A stretch of 64,000 nt of DNA from Rhodoplanes sp963724735. GTDB lineage: Bacteria > Pseudomonadota > Alphaproteobacteria > Rhizobiales > Xanthobacteraceae. A model generated the notes under the pieces. It did no database searches. It was not told the origin of the DNA and worked only from the letters and a program-made list of their open reading frames with translations. The position numbers were made by a program, and so were the translations under genes. Shown piece after piece: positions 15,969 to 25,385 of the stretch (position 1 is the stretch's first letter; each line of letters begins with the position of its first letter). Location: NCBI GenBank assembly GCA_963724735.1, contig CAVRVX010000016.1, forward strand, positions 1 through 64,000, in the 5' to 3' direction.

Positions 15969-18900
15969 ATGATCTCGAAATTCTTCATCGAACGCCCGGT
16001 GCTCGCCAATGTGCTGGCGATCCTGTTCATGCTGATCGGCGCGGTCTCCCTGATCCGGCTGCCGGTCTCGCAATACCCCAATGTCGTGCCGCCCACGGTG
16101 CAGGTGACGACCCGCTATCCCGGCGCGAGCGCCCAAACGGTGGTCGACACCGTCGCGCTGCCGATCGAACTGCAAGTCAACGGCGTGGAGAACATGCTGT
16201 ACATGCAATCGACCAGCGCGAGCGACGGCACCTATACGCTGACCGTGACCTTTGCGATCGGCACCAGCCTCGATTTCGCGCAGGTGCTCGTGCAGAACCG
16301 CGTATCGGCCGCCATCGCCCAGCTGCCGACGGAGGTGCAGGCGCAAGGCGTCACCGTGCAGAAGCGCTCGACCGCGACCTTGCTGATCGCCTCGCTGTCG
16401 TCGCCGACCAATCGCTACGACAGCCTGTTCATGAGCAACTACGCGACCATCAATCTGGTCAACGAACTGGCGCGCGTCCCCGGCGTCGGCAATGTCAACG
16501 TGTTCGGCGTCGGCCAGTACGCGATGCGCATCTGGATGGATCCGCAGAGGCTGTATGCGCGCGGCCTCACGCCGAGGGACGTGATTGCGGTGATCCAGCA
16601 GCAGAGCCGGCAGGTCTCGGCCGGCCAGGTCGGACAGCCTCCGACGCCGGACACGCAGGAATTTCAGTACACGGTCGACATTCAGGGCCGGCTCAGCACA
16701 CCGGAAGAATTCGCCAACATCATCGTCAAGACCGAGCCGGGCCAGGGCGGGCGCATCACCCGGCTGAAAGACGTCGCGCGCGTCGAGCTCGGCGCCCAGA
16801 CCTATTCGCAGGTGTTCCGGCAAAACGGGCGGCCGTCGGCGGGAATCGCGGTCTACCAAATCCCGGAAGCGAACGCCCTCGACGTGGCCACGCGTGTCGA
16901 CGCGAAGCTCGCCGAGCTGGCCCGCTCCTTCCCCGAGGGACTGGAATACAGCGTCCCCTTCAACACGACCAAATTCGTGAAGACCTCGATCGGCGAGGTC
17001 TACAAGACGCTCATCGAGGCCGGCGTCCTCGTGCTTCTGGTCATTCTCGTGTTCCTGCAGAACTGGCGGGCGACGCTGGTTCCGGCCACGACCATTCCGG
17101 TGACCATCATCGGCACCTTCGCCGGAATGGCCGTGCTCGGCTTCACGATCAACCTCTCCACCTTGTTCGGGGTCGTGCTCGCGATCGGCATCGTCGTCGA
17201 CGACGCCATCGTCATCGTGGAGGGTGCGTCGCATCATATCGAGCGCGGCCTATCCAGCCACGACGCGGCAATTAAGGCGATGAACGAATTGTTCGGACCC
17301 GTCATCGGCATTACGCTGGTGCTGATGTCGGTGTTCCTGCCGGCCGCCTTCCTTCCCGGCCTGACTGGCCAGATGTTCGCCCAATTCGCGTTGGTGATCG
17401 CCGTGACCGCGCTGATCAGCGCGATCAACGCCGCCACGCTGAAACCGACGCAATGCGCCCTGTGGCTGCGCCCGCCGCAGCCGCTGGAGCGGCGCAACCT
17501 CTTCTATCGTTGGTTCAATCGCGCCCATGGCTGGACCGCGGCGCGCTACGCGTCCCTGATTGGACGGATGGCGCATGTGAGCGGCGCAATGGTCGTTTTG
17601 GCGCTCATCCTCAACGCGATCGGCGTGTGGGGCATTGCGAGCCTGCCGACCGCCTTCATTCCCAACGAGGACCAGGGCTATGTGATGGTCGCGGCGCAGC
17701 TTCCCGACGGCGCCTCGCTCGAACGGACGAGCGCCGCGATGGAGGAGGTCACAAAAATCGCCCGCAACACGCCCGGTGTGGACAATGTCGTCGCCATTTC
17801 CGGGGTTTCCGTCCTCGACAACAGCGCCTCGCTCGCCAATGCCGGCGTCGCCTATGTCATTCTCAAGGATTGGGGCGTCCGCGAGCAGGCAAAAGGGCAA
17901 GACCTGCGCTCCATCATCCTGGCCTTGCAGGCTGGGCTCGCAAAACTGTCCGACGGCGTGGCCTTTCCGCTGGTGCCGCCCCCAATTCAGGGCATCGGCA
18001 ACACCGGCGGATTCACCATGCAGGTCGAGCTGCGCGACGGGAGCTTCGATTACGAGAAGCTGTTGCGTATCACCAATCTGATCATCGAGGAGGGCAACAG
18101 CCAGTCCGCGCTGCAGCGTCTCGTCACATCGTTCCGCGCCGAGGTGCCGCAGCTCAAGGTTTCCGTCGACCGCTCCAAGGCGGAGTCGCTGAAGGTTTCG
18201 GTCGGCGACGTGTTTTCCACGATCGCCGCCTATCTCGGCTCGAGCTATGTGAACCAATTCAACAAATTCGGCCGCACGTTCCAGGTCTATGTGCAGGCCA
18301 ATTCGCAGTTTCGCCTGCTGCCCAGGGACATCCTGAGGCTCTATGTGCGCAGCCAGGACGGCAACATGGTGCCGGTCGGGGCGCTCGCGCAGATCGAGCC
18401 GGTCGCCGGTCCTTCGCTGGTCAGTCTGTTCAATCTCTATCCGACGGCGACGGTGGCGGGCTCGCCCGCGACGGGCTTCAGCTCCGGCGCAGCGATGTCA
18501 TTGATGGAGCAGATCGCGGCGAAGACGCTTCCGCCGGGCGCCGCCTTCGAATGGTCCGGCATGTCCTATCAGGAAAAGATCGTCGGCCACCAACTGTATT
18601 ACGCCTTCGCGCTCGCGATCCTGCTCGTCTATCTCTGCCTCGCCGGGCAATATGAAAGCTGGTATGCGCCGCTCTCGGTGATCCTCGCCGTGCCGCTCTC
18701 GCTGCTCGGGCCGGTGATCGCGCTGAACGCCGTTGGACTGCCGAACAATCTCTACACGCAGATCGGCCTCATGCTGCTGATCGCGCTATCGGCGAAGAAT
18801 GCGATCCTGATCGTCGAGGTCGCCCGCGAGCGGCGAAACATCGACCGCGTGACGATCGTCGAGGCTGCGATCGAGGCGGCGCGGACGCGCTTTCGCCCCA

Positions 18901-19154
18901 TCCTGATGACGTCGATCGCCTTCATCCTCGGCGTGGTGCCGCTGGTGACGGCGACCGGCGCCGGCGCCGCCGCCCGGGTCTCGCTCGGGCTGTGTGTGTC
19001 CAGCGGCATGATCGCATCGACCTGCCTTGCGGTGCTGTTCGTGCCTTCGTTCTTCATCGTGCTGCAGCAATTCGAGGAATGGCGGCAGGCGCGAAAGAAG
19101 CCGGCGGCGCCTTCCGCAGCCGGCAGCGCCGCGCAGTCGGCCGGCGCGGAGTGA
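15969..19154 (+). CDS. RND multidrug efflux pump (AcrB/MexB-like, HAE1)
   Basis: Inner-membrane proton-driven drug exporter of 1061 aa, the full length for HAE1 pumps. It opens with the standard MISKFFIERPVLANVLAIL. Proton-relay aspartates are in GIVVDDAIVIVEGAS (TM4) and the lysine of TM10 in LSAKNAILIVEVA. Two large periplasmic loops with porter-domain motifs (for example RVPGVGNVNVFG and FVNQFNKFGRTFQVYVQA-like text at about residue 760) are intact. It forms an operon with the adaptor ending 18 bp upstream. No outer-membrane factor gene is adjacent, so a TolC-like partner must be encoded elsewhere. Substrates cannot be predicted. Confidence 0.94.
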   Translation: MISKFFIERPVLANVLAILFMLIGAVSLIRLPVSQYPNVVPPTVQVTTRYPGASAQTVVDTVALPIELQVNGVENMLYMQSTSASDGTYTLTVTFAIGTSLDFAQVLVQNRVSAAIAQLPTEVQAQGVTVQKRSTATLLIASLSSPTNRYDSLFMSNYATINLVNELARVPGVGNVNVFGVGQYAMRIWMDPQRLYARGLTPRDVIAVIQQQSRQVSAGQVGQPPTPDTQEFQYTVDIQGRLSTPEEFANIIVKTEPGQGGRITRLKDVARVELGAQTYSQVFRQNGRPSAGIAVYQIPEANALDVATRVDAKLAELARSFPEGLEYSVPFNTTKFVKTSIGEVYKTLIEAGVLVLLVILVFLQNWRATLVPATTIPVTIIGTFAGMAVLGFTINLSTLFGVVLAIGIVVDDAIVIVEGASHHIERGLSSHDAAIKAMNELFGPVIGITLVLMSVFLPAAFLPGLTGQMFAQFALVIAVTALISAINAATLKPTQCALWLRPPQPLERRNLFYRWFNRAHGWTAARYASLIGRMAHVSGAMVVLALILNAIGVWGIASLPTAFIPNEDQGYVMVAAQLPDGASLERTSAAMEEVTKIARNTPGVDNVVAISGVSVLDNSASLANAGVAYVILKDWGVREQAKGQDLRSIILALQAGLAKLSDGVAFPLVPPPIQGIGNTGGFTMQVELRDGSFDYEKLLRITNLIIEEGNSQSALQRLVTSFRAEVPQLKVSVDRSKAESLKVSVGDVFSTIAAYLGSSYVNQFNKFGRTFQVYVQANSQFRLLPRDILRLYVRSQDGNMVPVGALAQIEPVAGPSLVSLFNLYPTATVAGSPATGFSSGAAMSLMEQIAAKTLPPGAAFEWSGMSYQEKIVGHQLYYAFALAILLVYLCLAGQYESWYAPLSVILAVPLSLLGPVIALNAVGLPNNLYTQIGLMLLIALSAKNAILIVEVARERRNIDRVTIVEAAIEAARTRFRPILMTSIAFILGVVPLVTATGAGAAARVSLGLCVSSGMIASTCLAVLFVPSFFIVLQQFEEWRQARKKPAAPSAAGSAAQSAGAE

Positions 19155-19351
19155 TCTCCGCGACGAGCGCCACGCCGCGCCTTGCCCTCGATGTCGCGTG
19201 CGCAAGGGCCCGCAACGTCCGGCGACGCCGTCGGGGCAGTATAAATTCCACCGACGCGGAGCGACCGCGACGCCCAGTCATCCCTGTGTGACAATCTTGG
19301 CCAGTCTGCTAAGTCTAACCGGGCTGCGATTCAGGAGATCGGAGGCGCGTA

Positions 19352-20446
19352 ATGGCGAATCTGTCCGCGCTCGTGGGGCTGCGTCGCCGAGCGAGCGCGC
19401 ACGCCGCCGCCCCTTTGGCGGGGGCGTGGCTTATCGGCTTCGTTTTCATTCTTCTCATCGCCTCCTGGACCGCGCCGGCGCCGGCGTTCGAGGGGACCGC
19501 GACGCAAGTCAAACGCGTTGCGATGATCGGTTTTACGGTTTCCGACATGGAGCGCTCGGTCGCCTTTTACGAACGCGTGCTCGGATTCGAAAGGGTCGCT
19601 GCGACGGAGGTCACGGGCAGCGAATATGATTCGCTGAGCGGCGTTTTCGCCAGCAATGTACGGATCGTGCACATGAAGCTGGGCGAGCAGATTGTCGAGC
19701 TCACTCAATATTTTTCTCCGGAAGGCCGGCCGATCCCGGTGCCGTCGCGCAGCAACGATCTGTGGTTCGAGCACATGGCGATCGTCGTCAGCGACATGGA
19801 AAAGGCTTACGAGACGCTGCGCCGCCACGGCGTGCGGCAGATATCGCCCGAGCCCCAGACCATTCCTGAGTCGAACGTGCCGGCCGCAGGCATCAAGGCC
19901 TTCAAGTTTCGCGACCCCGACAATCACGACCTCGAACTGCTCTGGTTCCCGAAGGACAAGGGAAGCGCACACTGGCATCGACCGACCAACCGCCTGTTCC
20001 TTGGCGTCGACCACACCGCGATCACGATCAGCGACACCGAGCAAAGCCTGAAATTCTACCGCGACCTGCTCGGGTTGAAGATCGCCGGCGGCAGCCTCAA
20101 TACCGGCATCACCCAGGAACGGCTTGACGGCGTGTTCAATGCGCGCGTGCGCGTCACCGCGGTCGCCCCGGAAACGGTCCCGCCGCACGTCGAATTCCTG
20201 CAATACGAGACCCCGCCGGGCGGGCGTCCGATGCCCGGCGACACCACGGCGAGCGACCTCTGGCACTGGCAGACATCGCTCGTGGTCGACGACGTCGCCG
20301 CCGCGGCCAAAGCATTGCGCGCCGCCGGTGTCCGCTTCGTCTCTCCCGACGTGGTCGACCTCCGCAATCCGGTTTTGGGTTTCTCGCGAGCCGTCATGGT
20401 TATGGATCCCGACGGCCATGTGATGCGCCTGGTACAGCAACGATGA
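19352..20446 (+). CDS. Exported protein with two VOC (glyoxalase-like) domains
   Basis: Protein of 364 aa. Residues about 22-45 form a hydrophobic signal/anchor (LAGAWLIGFVFILLIASWTA), placing the rest in the periplasm. Two VOC domains follow: residues about 52-200 (VAMIGFTVSDMERSVAFYERVLGF and FKFRDPDNHDLELLWFP) and 215-362 (DHTAITISDTEQSLKFYRDLLGL and MVMDPDGHVMRLV). Metal-ligand-like H and E residues are present in both. Most VOC enzymes are cytoplasmic, so an exported tandem is unusual. The ATG follows GGAGGCGCGTA. It is 45 bp upstream of a DoxX gene on the same strand, so the two may form an operon. Reaction unknown. Confidence 0.78.
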   Translation: MANLSALVGLRRRASAHAAAPLAGAWLIGFVFILLIASWTAPAPAFEGTATQVKRVAMIGFTVSDMERSVAFYERVLGFERVAATEVTGSEYDSLSGVFASNVRIVHMKLGEQIVELTQYFSPEGRPIPVPSRSNDLWFEHMAIVVSDMEKAYETLRRHGVRQISPEPQTIPESNVPAAGIKAFKFRDPDNHDLELLWFPKDKGSAHWHRPTNRLFLGVDHTAITISDTEQSLKFYRDLLGLKIAGGSLNTGITQERLDGVFNARVRVTAVAPETVPPHVEFLQYETPPGGRPMPGDTTASDLWHWQTSLVVDDVAAAAKALRAAGVRFVSPDVVDLRNPVLGFSRAVMVMDPDGHVMRLVQQR

Positions 20447-20491
20447 GCGCGCCGGGCCGTCAACCGGCGCCGAAGGAAAGGAAGCAAATCG

Positions 20492-20920
20492 ATGAGCCTG
20501 ATCGACCGCTGTCTGCCTTTCATCGCCAGACTCTGCCTGGTCGTGCTGTTTCCGTTCAGCACCCTTGACAAGATCTTGGACCCCGCCGCCCTGACGCAGG
20601 CCAATTCCTCCGGCCTGCCGATTCCCGGCTGGCTCCTATTGGTCCTCGGCGGGTGCCTCGAAGTGTTCGGCTCGCTCGGCATCCTGTTCAACGTGTACAG
20701 GCGCCAGTTCGCTCTGCTGTTCATCTTTTACTGCACCGTGACCGCCGCGCTCTTCCATAATTTCTGGATCTACCCCTACGGCAGTCCCGACTGGCTGAAC
20801 AATTTCTGGCCGTTCCTAAAGAATTTCGGCCTCGTGGCCGGATTTCTTTTTGTCGCCACCGATGCGAAAATGGGGCCTCTGAGTGAGGCGTTTAGCCTCG
20901 AGCCGCGACCGCGGGATTAG
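20492..20920 (+). CDS. DoxX family membrane protein
   Basis: Inner-membrane protein of 142 aa with four hydrophobic helices. IARLCLVVLFPFSTLDKILDP, GGCLEVFGSLGILFNVYRR and FWIYPYGSPDWLNNFWPFLKNFGLVAG follow the DoxX/SURF4-like pattern. DoxX proteins are linked to terminal oxidases or thiol/redox membrane complexes in several bacteria. Here it is 85 bp upstream of cydA, which fits an accessory role in respiration, although this is inference. It starts after AAGGAAAGGAAG and follows the VOC gene closely. Confidence 0.8.
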   Translation: MSLIDRCLPFIARLCLVVLFPFSTLDKILDPAALTQANSSGLPIPGWLLLVLGGCLEVFGSLGILFNVYRRQFALLFIFYCTVTAALFHNFWIYPYGSPDWLNNFWPFLKNFGLVAGFLFVATDAKMGPLSEAFSLEPRPRD

Positions 20921-21004
20921 GCCTGCAGAATTTTGGTCGGATTGCGCGCCGGACTTTTTTTTGGAATCTGATCGCTAAGGCATATTAAGCGCGGGAGAAG
21001 AACA

Positions 21005-22411
21005 ATGGATGCGGACGTAGTCCTCCTGTCACGTATCCAGTTTGCGTTCGTCGTCACCTTCCACATCATTTTTCCTTCATTCACCATCGGCATCGCCGCA
21101 TGGCTTGCGACGATCGAAGGCATGCGGCTCGCGACGGGCAATCCGATCTATCGCCGGGTGTTTGATTTGTGGCTGAAGGTGTTCGCCGTTTCGTTCGGCA
21201 TGGGCGTCGTCACCGGCATTGTCATGGCGTTCCAGTTCGGGACCAATTGGAGCGCGATGTCGGAAAAGATGGGACCGATCCAAGGGCCGTTGCTCGCCTA
21301 TGAGTCGTTCACCGCCTTCCTGCTCGAGGCCACCTTTCTCGGCGTCATGCTGCTCGGCCGCGACCGCGTGCCTCCGCTGTTCTATTGGTTTGCCTGCTGC
21401 ATGGTCTCACTCGGCACGATGGCCTCGTCATTCTGGATTCTCTGCAACAATAGCTGGATGCAGGTTCCGCTCGGACACCAATTCATCGACGGAAAGCTGA
21501 TCCCGGCGGATTGGTGGTCGATCACGACCGGACCGATCGTGCGCCTGCGCTGGCCGCACATGCTAATCGCCGCGTTCATTACGACCGGCATGAGCGTGAT
21601 CGCCACGGGAGCCTGGTACCGGCTGCGCGACGTCCACCGCTCGGAATCCCGGGTGATGCTTCATTGGGGACTCGCCTTCGTCGCCGTGATGATCCCGATC
21701 CAGATGGTGATCGGTCACTTCACCGGGGATTACGTGCACAAATATCAGCCGGCGAAATTCGCCGCGATCGAGGCGCGGTGGAAGACGCAGCAGCCGGCGT
21801 CGGAAGTGCTGATCGCCATTCCCGACGAGGCGGCCGAGCGCAATCTCTTCGCGATCGAGGTGCCCTATCTTGGCAGCTTCATTGCGAGCGGCACCTGGGA
21901 TTCGCGCGAGGTCGGCCTCGAAAGCTTTCCCAAGGAGGATCGTCCGCCGGTCGTAATTCCGTTTTTCACCTTCCGCATCATGGTGGGCTTGGGGTTGATC
22001 ATGATGGCGATTTCCTGGTTCGGCTTGTTCCTGTGGTGGCGGGGCGATCTGGAGGCGACGCGCTGGTTCCTGTGGGGAGCCTTCCTGTCGTTCCCGACTG
22101 GCTTCGCGGCGATCATCGCCGGTTGGTACACTGCCGAGGTCGGTCGTCAGCCGTGGATCGTCTACGGGCTCATGCGCACAAGCGAAGGCATCACCCCGTC
22201 GCTGACGGCGAGCGCCGCGCTGTTCTCTCTCGTCTGCTACGCGATCGTCTATGTGTCGGTCTTCTCGTTCGGCGCCTACTACATCTACCGGCTGCTGCGC
22301 GAAGGGCCGCAGGGGGATGTCGCCACACCTTTAGGCGCAACGCCGTCCCGACCCATGGCCTTCGCCGACGAGGCGACGACCCGCCGCGGCGACGCCCGGC
22401 CGGCGGAGTGA
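21005..22411 (+). CDS. cydA: Cytochrome bd ubiquinol oxidase subunit I (CydA)
   Basis: Quinol-binding, heme-carrying subunit of the bd-type oxygen reductase, 468 aa, polytopic inner-membrane. The heme b595 ligand is H20 in FHIIFPSFTIG. The b558 ligand His is in RWPHMLIAAF, and its Met partner is probably in the C-terminal half after the Q-loop. GRQPWIVYGLMRTSEG is the invariant CydA segment. The Q-loop is short, so it belongs to the cyanide-insensitive (CIO-like) branch rather than the E. coli long-loop form. The ribosome-binding site is GGGAGAAG. Followed after 5 bp by cydB. No cydX or cydDC is seen in the window. Confidence 0.95.
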   Translation: MDADVVLLSRIQFAFVVTFHIIFPSFTIGIAAWLATIEGMRLATGNPIYRRVFDLWLKVFAVSFGMGVVTGIVMAFQFGTNWSAMSEKMGPIQGPLLAYESFTAFLLEATFLGVMLLGRDRVPPLFYWFACCMVSLGTMASSFWILCNNSWMQVPLGHQFIDGKLIPADWWSITTGPIVRLRWPHMLIAAFITTGMSVIATGAWYRLRDVHRSESRVMLHWGLAFVAVMIPIQMVIGHFTGDYVHKYQPAKFAAIEARWKTQQPASEVLIAIPDEAAERNLFAIEVPYLGSFIASGTWDSREVGLESFPKEDRPPVVIPFFTFRIMVGLGLIMMAISWFGLFLWWRGDLEATRWFLWGAFLSFPTGFAAIIAGWYTAEVGRQPWIVYGLMRTSEGITPSLTASAALFSLVCYAIVYVSVFSFGAYYIYRLLREGPQGDVATPLGATPSRPMAFADEATTRRGDARPAE

Positions 22412-22416
22412 ACACG

Positions 22417-23409
22417 ATGGATCCGAATTTTCTCGCTTATTTCTGGGCCGGCGTCATCGCCTTCGCCATTCTCGTCTATGTCGTGCTCGACGGCTACGAT
22501 CTCGGCGTCGGAATCCTGTTCGGCACCACGCGCGAGGCCGCTCATCGCGATCACATGATGGCGTCGATCGCGCCGTTCTGGGACGGCAACGAAACATGGC
22601 TCGTCGTCGTCGGCGCTTCGTTATTCGGCGCGTTCCCCTTGGTCTATGCCGTGTTCCTGTCCGCCTTCTATCTCCCGGTGCTCCTGCTGTTGTTCGGGCT
22701 GATCTTTCGCGGCGTGGCGTTCGAGTTCCGCCACCGGACCGAGCGCCGGCGCTGGCTGTGGGACTGGGGCTTTTTCCTCGGCTCCACCGTGGCCGCATTC
22801 GTTCAAGGCGCGGCGATCGGCGCGATGATCCGCGGCATTCCCGTGAGCAACGGCCAGTATGCGGGAGGCGCGTTCGACTGGGTGGCGCCCTTCCCGATCT
22901 TCTGCGGTATCGGCCTCGTCCTTGGCTACGCGCTGCTCGGCGCGTCCTGGCTGGCGCTCAAGAGCGACGACGATTTACGGGAATGGGCCTACCGCCGCAT
23001 CCCCTGGCTGGTCGGCGGCGTCGTGGTCGTTGTGATCGTCGCCATGTTGGGGACCATCGACATCCGCGACCGGCTCGAGCGAAACATTATCACCCATGCC
23101 TGGATGGCGATCTTCCCCGCCCTCGGCGCGCTTGCCCTCGTCGGCGTCCTCGTCGGCGTGCGGAAACGACGGGACGGCTGGCCGTTCGCGATGTCGGCGA
23201 TGTTCTTCCTGATGGCCTTTCTCACCCTTGCGGTGATGTTCTGGCCTTATATGATCCCTTACTCGATCACCGTGTCGAATGCCGCAGCCCCGGCGCAATC
23301 GCTCGAGTTCATGTTCTATGCCGGCGTCGTCGTACTGCCGGTCATCGTCATTTATTCGGCGGTTGTCTATTGGATTTTTCGCGGCAAACTGCGGCAGCAC
23401 TATTCTTGA
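22417..23409 (+). CDS. cydB: Cytochrome bd ubiquinol oxidase subunit II (CydB)
   Basis: Partner subunit of CydA, 330 aa, with about eight to nine transmembrane helices. It carries the diagnostic DGYDLGVGILFG near the N-terminus and APFWDGNETWLV, which are invariant in CydB. It also has the FYLPVLLLLFGLIFRGVAFEFRH segment and an ending of the type VYWIFRGKLR. The ATG at 22417 lies 5 bp after the cydA stop, so the two are cotranscribed. It is the short CIO-type CydB. The operon is followed by two GC hairpins at 23438 and 23467. Confidence 0.95.
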   Translation: MDPNFLAYFWAGVIAFAILVYVVLDGYDLGVGILFGTTREAAHRDHMMASIAPFWDGNETWLVVVGASLFGAFPLVYAVFLSAFYLPVLLLLFGLIFRGVAFEFRHRTERRRWLWDWGFFLGSTVAAFVQGAAIGAMIRGIPVSNGQYAGGAFDWVAPFPIFCGIGLVLGYALLGASWLALKSDDDLREWAYRRIPWLVGGVVVVVIVAMLGTIDIRDRLERNIITHAWMAIFPALGALALVGVLVGVRKRRDGWPFAMSAMFFLMAFLTLAVMFWPYMIPYSITVSNAAAPAQSLEFMFYAGVVVLPVIVIYSAVVYWIFRGKLRQHYS

Positions 23410-23437
23410 TCGTGCCGCCGATGTAATGCGTCGGTGA

Positions 23438-23482
23438 CTGCCGGCCTATCCGGCAGAAGAAACAATCCCGCCGATCGGCGGG
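23438..23482. repeat. Two consecutive hairpins downstream of cydB
   Basis: CTGCCGG (23438-23444) pairs with CCGGCAG (23450-23456). A second perfect 16-nt palindrome, CCCGCCGATCGGCGGG, covers 23467-23482. Neither has a T-run. They may slow or end cydAB transcription, or belong to the leader of the ligase gene that follows. Confidence 0.45.
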
Positions 23483-23536
23483 TCAGAAGCGGCCCCCGGC
23501 CCACCGGAGAGCCGTCGTGTCTTGGGAGGAGTACCG

Positions 23537-25309
23537 ATGAGCGCCACGGAAGCGCTGTCGCATGCAATCAATGCCGCGGATGAAATTCTTGGCCCCACGC
23601 TCGCGGTCGGACGGGGCGGCGAACCCGCTATCCTGTTCAAAAACACGGCCATCACCTTCGATCAGCTCGACGCCGAGGCGAACCGGTTCGGCAATGCGCT
23701 TCGGCCCTATCTGGGGAAGGGCGACCGCGCGCTGTTGTTGCTCAAGGACAGTCCCGACTTCGTCGCAGCCTTCCTCGGCATCATGCGCATCGGCGCTGTC
23801 GCGGTGCCGATCAGCACTCGCCTGACCGCCGAGGACCTCGCTTTCGTCATCACCGATAGCGGGGCAAAGGCGCTCATCATCGACGACGATTTCAAGCCGC
23901 AATATCGTCGCGCCGTGGAGATCAACCGCCGCCGTCCGGACCTCGTCGTCATGCGCGGAGGGGAGGTCGAAGGCGCCCGCACGCTCGATGACGTGCTGGC
24001 TGGCGCCGGCGCCGAACGGCCGCCCGTGACGACCACGCGCGACGATATGGCGTATTGGCTCTATTCCTCCGGCACGACGGGACGGCCAAAAGGCGCGATC
24101 CACGTTCACGGCAATCTGTCGACCGGCGACCCCTTCCTCAAGGCCTTCGGATTCGGCCCCGGCCAGCGCGTGTTCTCGTCATCGAAATTGTTTTTCGCCT
24201 ATGCCCTCGGCCACGTCTTGATCGGGGGCTTGCGCAGCGGCTCGACCATCATTCTGTACGACGGCTGGCCGGACGGAGAGGCGATCGTCCGCATGGTGGA
24301 GCGCTATCGCCCGACGATCATGGTGAGCGTTCCCGCGTTTTATCGCAGCCTCCTGCGCGACAATCTTGCCGGTCTGCCATGCTTCAAGGCCGTCCGCCAG
24401 TACATGTCGGCGGGCGAGTCCTTGCCCGAGAGCCTGTATGCCCGCTGGCGCGAGGTGACCGGCGTTCCCATCGTCGAGGGCATCGGCGCGACGGAAACGA
24501 TCTGGCTGATGGTCGGCGGAACCCCGGCGTCGCATATGCCGGGGGCGACCGGCAAGCCCTTCCCCTACTGCGAAGCGAGGCTCCTGGACGTCGAAGACCG
24601 CCCGGTGACCAAGCCAAACTCGCCCGGCATCCTCTGGGTCAAGATGGACTCGCTTTGCCGCGGCTACTGGCAGCAGCCGCAAAAGACGGCGGCCTCGTTC
24701 CGCGACGGCTGGTATCGCACCGGCGACGCATTCGTCATCGATCGCGAGGGCTGGTGGTACCACCAGGGCCGCGCCGATGATCTCTTGAAGATATCCGGCC
24801 AGTGGGTCAGCCCGGCGGAGATCGAGGAATGCACGATCACCGTGCCGGGCGTATCGGAGGCCATCGTCGTCGGCGCGCAGGACGAAGACGGGCTCGTCCG
24901 GTTGACGCTGTTCCTGGTTGCCCCGACCGAGGACCCGAACGTCCTCTACCAGAAGGTCCAGGACAAGCTGCTCGGCACGCTTGCGAAGTACAAATGTCCG
25001 CGCCGGATCATCTTCATGGAGGCGATCCCCCGCACCGCGACCGGCAAGGCGCGGCGCTTCCAATTGCGCAACTGGATCGTCGGCAATTTCATGCCGCGCC
25101 TCATGCGCCGGTTAGGACTCGAGCCGGCGGCGATCGAAGAGGCCGAGCCGCAGCTCTATCGCCGAATGCAAGGCAAGTGCGCCATGTGCGGAAGCCACGA
25201 CCGCTGCGCCGCCGATCTCGAAGCGGACGCCGACGTGCGGGACTTCCTGGATTATTGCCCGAATGCGGATGTGCTGGTCACCCTTCGCGTGTCGGAACGC
25301 TCCCACTAG
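23537..25309 (+). CDS. Benzoate-CoA ligase-like acyl-CoA synthetase with cysteine-rich C-terminal tail
   Basis: ANL-superfamily enzyme of 590 aa that would adenylate a carboxylic acid and join it to CoA. Adenylation motif A3 is YSSGTTGRPKGA (about residue 175). GATE-type motif A5 is GIGATETIWL, and motif A7/A8 is RTGDAFVIDREGWWYHQGRADD. The catalytic lysine of A10 is K504 in RTATGKARRFQLR. YALGHVLIGGLRSGSTIIL and KLFFAYALG resemble benzoate-CoA ligases. After about residue 520 an extra domain begins (PQLYRRMQGKCAMC); its cysteines C548, C551, C557 and C574 (CX2CX5CX16CPN) match the DUF6455 pattern. Start at 23537 after GGGAGGAG. Followed 76 bp later by an amidase gene. Confidence 0.85.
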   Translation: MSATEALSHAINAADEILGPTLAVGRGGEPAILFKNTAITFDQLDAEANRFGNALRPYLGKGDRALLLLKDSPDFVAAFLGIMRIGAVAVPISTRLTAEDLAFVITDSGAKALIIDDDFKPQYRRAVEINRRRPDLVVMRGGEVEGARTLDDVLAGAGAERPPVTTTRDDMAYWLYSSGTTGRPKGAIHVHGNLSTGDPFLKAFGFGPGQRVFSSSKLFFAYALGHVLIGGLRSGSTIILYDGWPDGEAIVRMVERYRPTIMVSVPAFYRSLLRDNLAGLPCFKAVRQYMSAGESLPESLYARWREVTGVPIVEGIGATETIWLMVGGTPASHMPGATGKPFPYCEARLLDVEDRPVTKPNSPGILWVKMDSLCRGYWQQPQKTAASFRDGWYRTGDAFVIDREGWWYHQGRADDLLKISGQWVSPAEIEECTITVPGVSEAIVVGAQDEDGLVRLTLFLVAPTEDPNVLYQKVQDKLLGTLAKYKCPRRIIFMEAIPRTATGKARRFQLRNWIVGNFMPRLMRRLGLEPAAIEEAEPQLYRRMQGKCAMCGSHDRCAADLEADADVRDFLDYCPNADVLVTLRVSERSH

Positions 25310-25385
25310 CGCAATACGGCCGCAATCGCGTGCTTGGCCGTTGCGCGGGGGACACCACCCGCGCGACGGCGCGACCGGAGTGGCC

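Noticed and set aside
15117..17237. Long minus-strand frame opposite the RND genes
   Set aside because: Antisense shadow of the adaptor and pump; no family signature.
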